A stretch of 64,000 nucleotides of DNA from Acidimicrobiia bacterium UBA5794 (GCA_002418265.1 DIDS01000011.1:1-64000), one strand, 5' to 3'. Shown: positions 54,147 through 62,735, counted from the stretch's first letter. The notes: a model not told the origin generated them from the letters alone. Translations and numbers: made by a program.

Positions 54147-55226
54147 CTACAGGCGCACGGGCATCAACAAATACCGGAAATCGTCGCTCGATGCTCCGAG
54201 CAGCAGCCCTGGCTTGAGGGGATCTGAAGTCTCGATAACGACATGGTCATCGGCGACTGCTGTGATTCCATCCCGCAAATAGCGCGTGTTGAAGGCGATC
54301 GTCATGTCGTTGCCGCTGTAGTCACCCTCAAGCAATTCGGTCGCCTCTCCGACCTCCTGACGAATGACTGACAGCTCGACACCGCCACCGTGCATCGCAA
54401 GACGAACAGGAATGTGATCCTCAGCGACCAGGGCAGCACGATCAACGGCCTCAAGGAACGCGTCCTTGGCGACCACCAACCGGTTGGAATGTCCATCTGG
54501 AAAGAGCTGCTGAACGTTGGGGAATGCCGCGTCGATGACTCGTACGGTCAGGCGTCCCTGATCGGTGACGAACGACGCTTCTCGGTCACCAAGTGTCACG
54601 GTCATTGATCCCATTCCCACCGTTCTCCCGAGCTCCCTGAGTGCCCGATAGGGAACGAGCCTGGCCCCTTCCGTGGCAATACCAGGAATATCCTTGACTG
54701 CGAGGCGATATGAATCTGTTGCGATAAGCCTGAGGTTTTCACCGTTTGCCTCAAAGAGAACACCCGTCAGCGTGGGCCTCGCATCGTCTGTGGACGCTGC
54801 GACACCTACCTGGGCAAGGGCCCTGATGAGGTTCCCTCCATCAAGGACAATCGTCTCTCCCCCGGAGACATCGACGATCTTCGGAAAGTCGTCGATCTGC
54901 ATCTCGCGCAGTTTGAATCGTGGACCGCTACCGGTGATTTCGATGTATCCGTCCCCGGATGCCAGCGAAACCGCACCGACCGGAAGTTTTCGAACGGCGT
55001 CTGCCGTCAACTTTGCCGGAATCACGGTTCGACCCTCTTCGGTGACCTCGACGTCAAGAAAGGTTCGGACTGTGACCTCGTTGTCCGTGCCGGTCACCGT
55101 GAGCTTCCCTCCAGATACCTCGCACAGGACACCCTGGAGGATCGGAAGGGGTGAACGTGTTCCAACGGCTCTCCCCGCTCTTGCAAGTACATCTGCAAGA
55201 TCATCTCGTTCTGCCCTAATTCGCAC
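54147..55226 (-). CDS. dnaN: DNA polymerase III beta sliding clamp
   Basis: The protein has 359 aa in three clamp domains. It starts MRIRAERDDLADVLARAGRAV and ends YLLMPVRL, the usual C-terminal MPMRL-like motif. The true start is a GTG with GAAGGAAGAC upstream; a longer frame reaching 55364 would translate the origin and is rejected. The gene lies downstream of the putative oriC. Confidence 0.95.
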   Translation of the reverse strand: MRIRAERDDLADVLARAGRAVGTRSPLPILQGVLCEVSGGKLTVTGTDNEVTVRTFLDVEVTEEGRTVIPAKLTADAVRKLPVGAVSLASGDGYIEITGSGPRFKLREMQIDDFPKIVDVSGGETIVLDGGNLIRALAQVGVAASTDDARPTLTGVLFEANGENLRLIATDSYRLAVKDIPGIATEGARLVPYRALRELGRTVGMGSMTVTLGDREASFVTDQGRLTVRVIDAAFPNVQQLFPDGHSNRLVVAKDAFLEAVDRAALVAEDHIPVRLAMHGGGVELSVIRQEVGEATELLEGDYSGNDMTIAFNTRYLRDGITAVADDHVVIETSDPLKPGLLLGASSDDFRYLLMPVRL

Positions 55227-55412
55227 TTTGTCTTCCTTCTGCTTCTGTTCTGTATTTTCTGAAAGAGTAGAGGTAGTAGTAGGGGGTGTGGATTGTGGAC
55301 AAGATGGTGAGATCCCTTGTGCGCAGGCCGTTTCTCCCTCCACAGGGGATGTGGATGGATGCAACGTTATCCACCTCGCCGAGTGAGTGATGCGCTGATC
55401 TGGGGATAACGG
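55227..55412. other. oriC: Putative oriC with DnaA boxes and TAG trinucleotide track
   Basis: This 186-bp dnaA-dnaN gap has boxes TGTGGATTG (55287), TGTGGACAA (55294, exact match to the actinobacterial TTGTCCACA on the other strand), TGTGGATGG (55350), TTATCCACC (55367) and TGGGGATAA (55401). Just before the first box, TAG units occur in 3-nt phase at 55268, 55274, 55277 and 55280, then a G-run. Beyond them is a pyrimidine-rich, T-rich stretch (about 55230-55262). This order, T-rich region, TAG trios, GC tract, boxes, is that of the bacterial core unwinding element. Function inferred. Confidence 0.75.
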
Positions 55413-56807
55413 TCATGTTGTCCTCAGCTGTTGGGTGATGGCTGTTACCTGGTCATACACAGCCTTGTCAGTCTGGAGAAGGTTGGTGATCTTTTCTACG
55501 GCATGCATGACCGTTGTGTGATCCCGTCCACCGAAAGCGGCACCGATGCGTGGGAGTGACAGCCCCGTGTTCTCGCGACACAGGTACATCCCGACTTGGC
55601 GTTGGCGTGCGAGGGGTTGTCTACGAGAACCTCCCACAATGTCGGTCTTTGGAATTTCGTAGTACTGGGCGACGGCGGAGATGATTGTGTCTGATGTGAG
55701 TGGAGCGGCAGACTGGAGCTTGACAACATCTTGGAGGACGTTCGTTGCCAGATCAAGCGTGACCCGTTCATGTGTGAGCGTCGCAAACGCCGATACGCGT
55801 GTCAGGGCGCCCTCAAGTTCTCGAATGTTGTCTGCAACGTTCTCTGCAATGAAACCAAGGACGTCTTGGGGCACACGAACCTCACCGGCTTCTGCGTTCT
55901 TGCGCAGAATGGCCAGACGGGTTTCAACATCGGGACTCTGGATATCGGTTGTGAGGCCCCATTCGAAACGGCTTCGCAGACGGTCCTCAATGGTTTTGAG
56001 TTCCCGCGGGGACCGATCTGAACTGATCACGAGTTGGTTTCCTGCCTCATAGAGCGAGTTGAACGTGTGGAAGAACTCTTCGAGGACCATCTCTTTACCT
56101 TCGAAGAACTGGACGTCGTCGACGAGGAGGATGTTGGCCTTTCGATACCGTGCCTTGAAGTCGTCCATGGTCTTGCGACGGATTGAGTTGATGAAGTCGT
56201 TGAAGAAGTTCTCAGAGGTGACGTACTTGACAACAGCAGACCGCGAGAGTTCGAGTCGGTGTTGACCAACAGCGTGAAGGAGATGTGTCTTACCAAGGCC
56301 TGATCCTGCGTAGATGAACAGCGGGTTGTAGTGACGTCCGGGCTGTTCGGCAACGGCCTGGGAGGCAGCATGAGCGAAGCGGTTGGATGGGCCCACGACG
56401 AAGTTCTCAAAGGAGTACCGGGCGAGCAGGTTCGATGTGTCGCGTTGTTCGAGGGGCTCGTCGACGCGTTGGCGTGCGTGGTCGTCGAGAGTCCCTTGGT
56501 AGGGCTTTGTCTCGATTGGACTGGTATCGGGTTCGGGTTGGGGTGCAACCGTGACAGAGACCTCAAATGGTTGTGGCCATACGGATGAGGCGATCTCATT
56601 GATCTGATGGGTGTAATTGTCGATTACCCATGTGGCGTTGAAGCGATTGGGGGCTTCAAGGGTGAGGGTGTCTTCCTCGCGGAGCACCTCAAGGGGCTTG
56701 ATCCACGTTTCCCACTTCGCGCGGCCGATCACATCTCGGAGGCGACTGTGGAAAAGCTCGATTTTTGAGTCAACTGACCCGGTGGGTGTCTGCTGCAAAG
56801 CTCCCAC
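55413..56807 (-). CDS. dnaA: Chromosomal replication initiator DnaA
   Basis: The protein has 464 aa. Domain I (about 15-85) leads to a short linker, the AAA+ domain (about 128-340) with Walker A YAGSGLGKTHLLHA and Walker B ILLVDDVQFFEGKE, and domain IV with GRDHTTVMHAVEKI, the DnaA-box-binding signature. Start GTG with GGGAGG upstream. Domain II is short compared with Streptomyces or Mycobacterium. A DnaA-box cluster lies just upstream and may give autoregulation. Confidence 0.97.
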   Translation of the reverse strand: MGALQQTPTGSVDSKIELFHSRLRDVIGRAKWETWIKPLEVLREEDTLTLEAPNRFNATWVIDNYTHQINEIASSVWPQPFEVSVTVAPQPEPDTSPIETKPYQGTLDDHARQRVDEPLEQRDTSNLLARYSFENFVVGPSNRFAHAASQAVAEQPGRHYNPLFIYAGSGLGKTHLLHAVGQHRLELSRSAVVKYVTSENFFNDFINSIRRKTMDDFKARYRKANILLVDDVQFFEGKEMVLEEFFHTFNSLYEAGNQLVISSDRSPRELKTIEDRLRSRFEWGLTTDIQSPDVETRLAILRKNAEAGEVRVPQDVLGFIAENVADNIRELEGALTRVSAFATLTHERVTLDLATNVLQDVVKLQSAAPLTSDTIISAVAQYYEIPKTDIVGGSRRQPLARQRQVGMYLCRENTGLSLPRIGAAFGGRDHTTVMHAVEKITNLLQTDKAVYDQVTAITQQLRTT

Positions 56808-57285
56808 TGTGTTGGTCCTCCCGGCACTTCAACCCAAGAATTATCTGTCCACATATCTATCCACAGTGTGTGGACAGATAATGCAACCCTGTTCGGTCTC
56901 TTTGTCAATACGGTCAAGGGGACCGAACCTCTATCAAGCTCCTCGGGGAAGAGCGGACAGCCGCCTGTCAAGAGCGAAGGGGAGTGTATAGAGGCATGCC
57001 GGCGCTGTTCAAGAGTGACAAAACCGCGACAATCCTCCATGCTCGTAGGAGCTTCCTGAGGATGAAAACACAATGGTACCAAGCGCTCTGGGGTGTCACG
57101 AAGTCTCCTGACGCATGCCGATTTTCGCGGAGTTCCAAGGTTTTGGTCTTGGAGAGTGTTTCGCGACCACCCAAGAGTTTTCGCGTCTTGAAGGGCAGGT
57201 GATGGTTTGACGGTCCCGAGACCTAGAATGTCGCCGTCCCATCGCTGTGATGGATGCATCGCTTCGCCCACCAGGGGTACCTCAC
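56808..57285. other. dnaA-rpmH divergent intergenic region
   Basis: This 478-bp gap holds promoters for dnaA (minus) and rpmH (plus). Apart from the DnaA-box cluster at 56840-56882, no gene or clear hairpin was seen. A TTGACG/TAGAAT pair near 57207-57229 has only 11 bp between boxes and is not a convincing promoter. Confidence 0.4.
56840..56882. promoter_or_regulatory. Three DnaA boxes at 12-bp spacing in a perfect dyad
   Basis: CTGTCCACA (56845), CTATCCACA (56857) and TGTGGACAG (56869, inverted) start exactly 12 bp apart. The outer two lie in perfect 14-bp inverted arms, ATTATCTGTCCACA and TGTGGACAGATAAT. It is 33 nt upstream of the dnaA start, so DnaA probably controls its own gene here. 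It could also be a second part of the origin. Confidence 0.7.
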
Positions 57286-57420
57286 ATGAAACGTACATAC
57301 CAACCGAACCGACGTCGTAGGAAACGCAAGCACGGCTTCCGGTCGCGCATGCGCACCCGAGCGGGCAGCGCAACCGTCAAACGGCGTCGCTCGAAGGGCC
57401 GCCACGAACTCTCCGCCTAG
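57286..57420 (+). CDS. rpmH: 50S ribosomal protein L34
   Basis: This gene encodes 44 aa, all basic: MKRTYQPNRRRRKRKHGF at the start and KRRRSKGRHELSA at the end, the invariant L34 pattern. The stop TAG is four bases before the rnpA start. The order rpmH-rnpA-yidD-yidC is universal in this region. Confidence 0.96.
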   Translation: MKRTYQPNRRRRKRKHGFRSRMRTRAGSATVKRRRSKGRHELSA

Positions 57421-57424
57421 CGAG

Positions 57425-57766
57425 ATGTTCATCCCTCTCCGATCCCCGGCAGATTTCGCGGCGGTGTATCGCACAGGAACCCGCAGCCGCAGAGGCGGAC
57501 TCCTCGTGGTCCAGGTGCAGGGACTCGATGGACCTCCACGTCTCGGGTTTGTTGCCGGAAAGAAGGTAGGAAATGCAGTACAACGCAACCGTGCGAAGCG
57601 CCGCATGCGCGAAGCCGCAAGGCGCGTTGACCTACCAGGGGGCGTCGATATGGTGCTCGTTGCAACGGCAGAGGTCAATGCGACACCTTTCACAACCCTC
57701 GTCGACTGGCTGTCTGACGCAATCGAAGCCAATCGCATGAAGATCACGGGGAACCACCAGTGGTGA
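57425..57766 (+). CDS. rnpA: Ribonuclease P protein component
   Basis: The protein has 113 aa. The RNR motif VGNAVQRNRAKRRMREAAR (about 55-73) binds the catalytic RNA. Arg-rich segments (YRTGTRSRRGGL) fit the family. It matures the 5' ends of tRNAs. The stop overlaps the yidD start region. Confidence 0.94.
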   Translation: MFIPLRSPADFAAVYRTGTRSRRGGLLVVQVQGLDGPPRLGFVAGKKVGNAVQRNRAKRRMREAARRVDLPGGVDMVLVATAEVNATPFTTLVDWLSDAIEANRMKITGNHQW

Positions 57767-58059
57767 ACTCACGCAGAAGTTTCAACCCCCTACAGTGGCT
57801 GTTTCTTCAGTTGATCCGGGGGTATCAGAAGGTGATTTCACCCCTGCTCCGTGCCAATTGTCGCTACCACCCCACCTGTTCTCGCTATACCTACGAGGCG
57901 ATCGAGATTCACGGAGCCATCAAGGGTTCTTGGTTTGGAATACGCCGTATCGCGCGGTGTCATCCGTTCCATGCGGGTGGCTTTGATCCGGTTCCTGGAT
58001 CCGAGGCCGCACGCACCACTCCACCGAAAGCCACTCCACTGAAAGGGAGCCATCCGTGA
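57763..58059 (+). CDS. yidD: Membrane protein insertion efficiency factor YidD
   Basis: The protein has 98 aa. Family signature: LIRGYQKVISPLL followed by CRYHPTCSRYTYEAIEIHG and the Arg/Cys/His segment RIARCHPFHAGGFDPVP. It helps YidC insert membrane proteins. Two adjacent GTGs (57760, 57763) could start it; the second gives a GTGA overlap with rnpA. Its stop overlaps yidC. Confidence 0.92.
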   Translation: MNSRRSFNPLQWLFLQLIRGYQKVISPLLRANCRYHPTCSRYTYEAIEIHGAIKGSWFGIRRIARCHPFHAGGFDPVPGSEAARTTPPKATPLKGSHP

Positions 58060-59003
58060 TCCTGGCCGCGTTCGCCCCTTGGGAATGGCTGTTGAGCTTG
58101 CTCGGCACCCTGCTCGCATTCTACTACGATGTACTTCCAGAATATGGGATTTCTATCATCTTGTTGACTCTCACGGTCAGCCTTCTGCTTTTCCCGCTCA
58201 CGGTGAAGCAAACGAGATCAATGAAGGCGATGCAGGAGATCCAACCCGAGGTCAAGCGGCTGCAGAAGGAACACAAGGGAGACAAGGAAGAGCTCAACAA
58301 GCAGCTCATGGAGCTCTACAAGGAAAAGGGAGTCAATCCTGCGGCAGGCTGTCTCCCACTTTTGGTGCAGATGCCCATCTGGTTTGCGCTCTATCGCGTG
58401 CTGTGGCAGGGCTACGGGATCCCCCAGGACTCCAGCCTCAAAGGAGTGCTCGACGCGGCAAATCAAGCACTCTACGTCACAGGACCCGACGGCAACCTGA
58501 CAGGAACGCTGAAGGAAGGCGTGAATCTTGCTTCTGCGGCCTTCGAGCACGTCCGCTTTCTCGGGATGAACCTCCTCGTCCGGCCGTCCCAGGCCGTGGA
58601 TCTCGGCGATATCGTCGGATCGCTTCCCTACATCCTCCTCATCGGTGCCATCGTTGTTGCCGGATTTTACCAGCAGGTACAAACAACACGACGACGCAAG
58701 GACGACCCCAATACCGAGCAAGCCCCACAGATGCAGGGCATGCAGAATGCCATGAAGATCATGCCCGTGGTGTTCGGTTTCATCAGTTGGAACTTCGTGG
58801 CAGGGTTGGGTTTGTACTTTGCAACCTCAAATATCTTCCGTGTCGGGCAGCAGGCCATCATTCTCCGAATGGGGGACGACGACGGACCAAAGGGGAAGGC
58901 CGCTGAGATCGAGCGAGCTCCGGATCCATCAGATGACCCGCCGCCGGGTAGTGGTCCCTCTCCCCACGCAAGCAAGAAGCGAAACCGCCGAAGAAAGAAG
59001 TAG
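58056..59003 (+). CDS. yidC: Membrane protein insertase YidC (Oxa1 family)
   Basis: The protein has 315 aa and five membrane helices; it lacks the large periplasmic domain of the enteric form. Conserved pieces are LLLFPLTVKQTRSMKAMQ, the cytosolic hairpin with KELYKEKGVNP-like sequence, GCLPLLVQMPIWFALYRVL and the basic C-tail SKKRNRRRKK, which probably binds ribosomes. Start GTG overlaps the yidD stop (GTGA). Confidence 0.95.
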   Translation: MILAAFAPWEWLLSLLGTLLAFYYDVLPEYGISIILLTLTVSLLLFPLTVKQTRSMKAMQEIQPEVKRLQKEHKGDKEELNKQLMELYKEKGVNPAAGCLPLLVQMPIWFALYRVLWQGYGIPQDSSLKGVLDAANQALYVTGPDGNLTGTLKEGVNLASAAFEHVRFLGMNLLVRPSQAVDLGDIVGSLPYILLIGAIVVAGFYQQVQTTRRRKDDPNTEQAPQMQGMQNAMKIMPVVFGFISWNFVAGLGLYFATSNIFRVGQQAIILRMGDDDGPKGKAAEIERAPDPSDDPPPGSGPSPHASKKRNRRRKK

Positions 59004-59007
59004 CCCG

Positions 59008-59913
59008 ATGGAATGGGTTGAAGTAGAAGGAAACAGCATCGATGAAGCCGTTGAGATGGCCATGCGAGAACTCGGTATCAAGCACCGCGACGATGCCGAC
59101 GTCGAGGTGATCCAGGAACCGAAGGCTGGATTCCTCGGAATGGGTGGGAAAGCTGCCATTGTCAAGGTTACCAAGTCGCAGGATCGTCGTCCGGGCAGAA
59201 GAGGTCGTGGACGAGACAGCAATGGGAGATCCTCAAGATCGCCAGCCGAAAGCACCAAATCGACGACCGATCGTAGCCAGCAAGGTCAGCCCAAAACCAG
59301 CAACCAGGGAGACCATCGATCTCGCTCAGGATCCGGATCAAAGGACACCGACAAGGCGAGCCAAAAAAAGTCAAGTCAGAAGCCGTCGAACCAACGGCCC
59401 AAGGGAGAGAAGAAGAAAGTGCAGCGAGACGACCGCCCAGAAGCCGCCCCAATAGAGGAACAGGCAAAGGTTGCAGCTGGTTTTCTGACCGGATTGCTCG
59501 AAGCCTTTGGCTTGGAAGGAAGCGTGGAATCACGCATCGACGATGAGGTGTTGTACCTCGAGGTCAATGGAGAACAAACAGAAGCCCTCGTGGGTGCCAA
59601 AGGTTCGGTGATGTACTCCGTTCTTGAGCTCACCCGCACCGTCGTCCAACGCAAGACGTACGGCGCCCCAAGAATGCGCATCGATATCAACGGATACGCA
59701 GAACGAAGGCGGGAGGCATTGAAGATCTACGCGGGAAAGCTTGCGGAGCAGGTCATTGCAGACGAGGGCGAGGTCATGCTTGAGCCCATGAATGCTGCTG
59801 ACCGTAAAGTCGTTCACGATGCAATTGCCGAGATTGACAACGTTCGTTCCTATTCGGAGGGTGAGGACCCACGTCGGGCCGTTGTCATCGCATTCGACGA
59901 CGATCCGAGCTAA
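59008..59913 (+). CDS. jag: KhpB/Jag RNA-binding protein
   Basis: The protein has 301 aa in three parts: a Jag_N domain (1-52, MEWVEVEGNSIDEAVEMAM...GFLGMGGKAAIV), a long Ser/Lys/Gln-rich disordered linker (about 55-145), then KH (EALVGAKGSVMYSVLELT) and R3H domains (about 230-300, ADRKVVHDAIAEIDNV). It binds RNA and with KhpA affects cell elongation and division. The ATG is four bases after the yidC stop. The linker is longer than in most homologues. Confidence 0.93.
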   Translation: MEWVEVEGNSIDEAVEMAMRELGIKHRDDADVEVIQEPKAGFLGMGGKAAIVKVTKSQDRRPGRRGRGRDSNGRSSRSPAESTKSTTDRSQQGQPKTSNQGDHRSRSGSGSKDTDKASQKKSSQKPSNQRPKGEKKKVQRDDRPEAAPIEEQAKVAAGFLTGLLEAFGLEGSVESRIDDEVLYLEVNGEQTEALVGAKGSVMYSVLELTRTVVQRKTYGAPRMRIDINGYAERRREALKIYAGKLAEQVIADEGEVMLEPMNAADRKVVHDAIAEIDNVRSYSEGEDPRRAVVIAFDDDPS

Positions 59914-59982
59914 CGGCCCTACAGAGGACCATCACGACACAATGAGGGCGGGTCCTTTGGGACTCGTCCTCTTGCGTAGTGA

Positions 59983-59998
59983 TGTTTCACGTGAAACA
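59983..59998. promoter_or_regulatory. parS site 1
   Basis: TGTTTCACGTGAAACA, a perfect 16-bp match to the universal ParB-binding consensus. It lies in the jag-rsmG gap within 1.6 kb of parB. Confidence 0.97.
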
Positions 59999-60019
59999 TG
60001 TTCAACTTTGGTCGACGAT

Positions 60020-60035
60020 TGTTCCACGTGAAACA
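60020..60035. promoter_or_regulatory. parS site 2
   Basis: TGTTCCACGTGAAACA differs from the consensus by one base (C for T at position 5). It starts 37 bp after the first site. Two sites close together would nucleate ParB spreading near oriC. Confidence 0.93.
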
Positions 60036-60067
60036 ACTTGATTTCTCGCAACCGGAGCCCTGAACTC

Positions 60068-60088
60068 ACAAGCCGAAAGCTGTAAGCT
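60068..60088. repeat. Short heptamer array before rsmG
   Basis: ACAAGCC, GAAAGCT and GTAAGCT run head to tail and end seven bases before the rsmG ATG, so they occupy its ribosome-binding region. This variant resembles the arrays at 9.5 and 35.0 kb. Confidence 0.5.
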
Positions 60089-60095
60089 CCCCCTT

Positions 60096-60719
60096 ATGTC
60101 GGATTCCGATCGGATCATCGCCATTGGCCGGGCCTGCGGCGTGACCCTTGACGCTCGCCAGGTCGAACAGCTGCTTGATTTCCGGTCGCTTCTTGCGTCG
60201 GAAGGCATTCAAACCGGTGGAATCGGACCAAATGAGGCCAACCGCTTGATTGATCGACACATCGGCGACTCCCTGGCCTATCTGCTGGGAATCCGTGAGG
60301 GTGCCGGAGCCATCCTGGATATCGGTTCCGGTATTGGCCTTCCCGGCATTCCGCTGGCCGTTGCACGACCAGACGAGTCTGTTGTGCTTCTCGATCGGTC
60401 CCAGCGACGATCAGACGTCGCCAAGCGGGGCGTGCGTCTCCTTGGGCTTCAGAATGTCACGACCCGAACGCAGGAGATCGCAGAGGTCCGCGAGCGCTAT
60501 CCGGTGCTGACATTTCGTGCGTCATTGCCGGTGCCCGAGGCTGCACTGGTGGCATCGAGATTGCTGGAACCTGGTGGAAGTGCAGTGTTCGGTTTGTCGC
60601 GCCGTCGCAAAATGCCTGAGGTTCCTGATCCACCGGAAGGTGTCCGCTTTGATGTATCCTGCGAACTCGATGGAATACTTGACTCCCCCTTCTGGCTCCT
60701 TAGGATGACCACTACATGA
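60096..60719 (+). CDS. rsmG: 16S rRNA m7G527 methyltransferase
   Basis: The protein has 207 aa. The SAM motif is ILDIGSGIGLPGIPLAVARPD (about 68). Upstream, NRLIDRHIGDSLAYL matches the family N-domain. It methylates G527 of 16S rRNA; loss gives low-level streptomycin resistance in other bacteria. The ribosome site is unclear because a heptamer array sits there. Confidence 0.93.
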   Translation: MSDSDRIIAIGRACGVTLDARQVEQLLDFRSLLASEGIQTGGIGPNEANRLIDRHIGDSLAYLLGIREGAGAILDIGSGIGLPGIPLAVARPDESVVLLDRSQRRSDVAKRGVRLLGLQNVTTRTQEIAEVRERYPVLTFRASLPVPEAALVASRLLEPGGSAVFGLSRRRKMPEVPDPPEGVRFDVSCELDGILDSPFWLLRMTTT

Positions 60720-60746
60720 ACCGGCACACGATCTCATTATCAACCG

Positions 60747-61550
60747 TTGGCCAACGTGGCCGATAGGGCGCCGTCGCACGGCAAGGTCGTCGCGATCGCG
60801 AACCAGAAGGGTGGGGTTGGGAAATCGACGACCGCCATAAACCTGGGTGCTGGCCTTGCTTTGCAAGGAGAAGCCGTTCTCATTATCGACCTTGACCCCC
60901 AAGGAAATACGAGTTCTGGGCTGGGAATTGACCGATCTTCGATTGAGCTTTCCACCTATGAATTGCTTGTGGACGATGACGTGTCGATCAGTGATGTTCT
61001 CGAGCCAACTTCAGTGAAGGGCCTCCACGTCGTGCCAGCGACAATCGAGCTTGCGGGAGCCGAGATCGAACTCGTCTCACTCTTCTCACGAGAGCAGCGC
61101 CTCAAGAATGGAATGGCAGAGGTCCTCGACGACTATGACTTCATCCTGATTGATTGTCCGCCTTCGCTCGGTCTACTGACCATCAATGGTCTGACGGCGG
61201 CCGACGAGGTGCTGATTCCGATCCAGTGTGAATACTACGCACTCGAAGGGGTGAGCCAACTTGCTCGCAACATTGCACTGGTCAAACAGAACATCAACCC
61301 TAAGCTAGAGGTTGAAGGTGTGGTGCTCACGATGTTTGATGGAAGAACGACACTTGCGTCCGATGTGGTAACGCAGGTTCGTGAGCATTTCGGGGAGAAA
61401 GCATATAAGACGGTGATTCCTCGAACCGTTCGGCTCAGTGAAGCGCCGTCGTATGGGGAGCCGATCGAGGCATACGATCCGATGTCACGGGGTGCAATAG
61501 CGTACCGAGAGTTAGCCAGAGAGTTCAGGAGACGACATGGCCGCACGTAA
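60747..61550 (+). CDS. parA: Chromosome partition ATPase ParA
   Basis: The protein has 267 aa. The deviant Walker A is NQKGGVGKSTTAINLG (about 20), then DLDPQGNTSSGLG and the Walker B-like FILIDCPPSLG. It is the Soj/ParA type without an N-terminal HTH. It drives segregation with ParB and parS. The start is weak: TTG 60747 or GTG 60756, neither with a good ribosome site. Its end overlaps parB by 14 bases. Confidence 0.94.
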   Translation: MANVADRAPSHGKVVAIANQKGGVGKSTTAINLGAGLALQGEAVLIIDLDPQGNTSSGLGIDRSSIELSTYELLVDDDVSISDVLEPTSVKGLHVVPATIELAGAEIELVSLFSREQRLKNGMAEVLDDYDFILIDCPPSLGLLTINGLTAADEVLIPIQCEYYALEGVSQLARNIALVKQNINPKLEVEGVVLTMFDGRTTLASDVVTQVREHFGEKAYKTVIPRTVRLSEAPSYGEPIEAYDPMSRGAIAYRELAREFRRRHGRT

Positions 61551-62391
61551 GGGCGGACTGGGGCGCGGACTTGACGCTCTGATCCCGCAAGACCATCCCA
61601 TGGGCGGATTCGCCGATGTCCCGGTCAAAGACATCGATCCGAATCCAAAACAACCTCGCTCGGACTTTGACCAGGCAGGACTTGATTCTCTGGCGGCTTC
61701 GATTTCGGCAGTTGGACTCCTCCAACCGATTGTGGTCCGGGCCGAGGGCACCCGATACGTGCTCGTGGCTGGCGAACGAAGACTGAGGGCAGCCAAGCAG
61801 GCCGGTCTTGCGACGATTCCAGCCGTGATTCGAGATGCCACCAAGGATGAGTCGAACCTGACCGAGGCCCTCATCGAGAATCTTCAGCGTCAAGATCTCA
61901 CGGCACTTGAGGAGGCCGCTGCATTCAATGAACTTCTGGAAGATTATGGAATGACCCATGAACAGGTGGCAGAACAGGTTGGCCGGAGCCGGAGCGCGGT
62001 CACCAATACCGTGCGTCTCTTGCAACTGCCCGCACCTATCCAGGCAATGCTTGCATCAGGGGCTCTCTCGGCCGGTCATGCCAGAGCCTTGTTGGGATCC
62101 GAGGATGATACCTACGCCATACATATCGCCGAAAGGGCTGTGGCGGAAGGGTGGACGGTCCGCAGGGTGGAAGAGGCAATCCGACTTCGTGGAACGCAGG
62201 GGCGTGGCGGTACGAGTACGGCTACCACGTCTGTTCGTCCAGCGGCGATCATCGAGCTCGAGGACAAACTCCAGGAGAAGCTCGGAACCAAGGTCAAGAT
62301 CGACTACCGGGGCAAGGGTGGTCGAATCACGATCCGGTATGCGTCCTCAGCCGACCTTGAGCGAATCTACCGACACCTGTTTGGTGAGTGA
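61537..62391 (+). CDS. parB: Chromosome partition protein ParB
   Basis: The protein has 284 aa. The CTPase domain has AGERRLRAAKQAG and ENLQRQDLTALEEAAAF. The HTH reads YGMTHEQVAEQVGRSRSAVTN, and SAGHARALLG follows. A C-terminal dimerisation domain (about 230-284) ends DLERIYRHLFGE. It binds the two parS sites upstream. AGGAG precedes the ATG. Confidence 0.95.
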   Translation: MAARKGGLGRGLDALIPQDHPMGGFADVPVKDIDPNPKQPRSDFDQAGLDSLAASISAVGLLQPIVVRAEGTRYVLVAGERRLRAAKQAGLATIPAVIRDATKDESNLTEALIENLQRQDLTALEEAAAFNELLEDYGMTHEQVAEQVGRSRSAVTNTVRLLQLPAPIQAMLASGALSAGHARALLGSEDDTYAIHIAERAVAEGWTVRRVEEAIRLRGTQGRGGTSTATTSVRPAAIIELEDKLQEKLGTKVKIDYRGKGGRITIRYASSADLERIYRHLFGE

Positions 62392-62735
62392 ACAAGAATT
62401 CCGATGACCGATGACCGATGACCGATGACCGATGACCGATGACCGATGACCGATGACCGATGACCGATGAGGCGAGTCAGCGACCGCTGGTCGATGTCTG
62501 ACTTCTGACTTGTGACTTCTGACTGACGGGGCTCGCAGGCTCGCACGCCCCCCTGATTCGACTACGTCGAATCCGTCCCCCCTCAAGGGGGGACGGTGGG
62601 TGGTGTCTTTCACACCCGTCCTCCCGCTTGCGGGGGGACGCGCCGAGCGCAGCGAGGTGCAGGGGGGCTTTCCGACTTCTGACGTCTGACCTCTGGGAGA
62701 CGGGGCTCGCAGGCTCGCACGCCCCCCTGATTCGA
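62392..62735. repeat. Heptamer arrays and duplicated GC-rich mosaic repeat
   Basis: The parB-cwlM gap is all repeats. Ten exact CCGATGA units occupy 62401-62470; TGACTTC-type units follow at 62499-62526 and CCGACTT/CTGACGT/CTGACCT at 62672-62692. Two direct copies (about 70 bp, 62527-62594 and 62700-62769) hold a GC-rich unit, the palindrome GATTCGAC/GTCGAATC and the CGTCCCCCC hairpin; the second copy runs into the end of cwlM. Between them (62612-62670) lies an inverted version of the 24.76-24.81 kb module. Confidence 0.85.

Noticed and set aside
57207..57229. rpmH promoter TTGACG / TAGAAT
   Set aside because: The spacer is 11 bp, too short for a primary sigma factor.
62401..62470. CRISPR-like array
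   Set aside because: Direct 7-bp units without spacers; far too short for repeats and no cas gene in the window.
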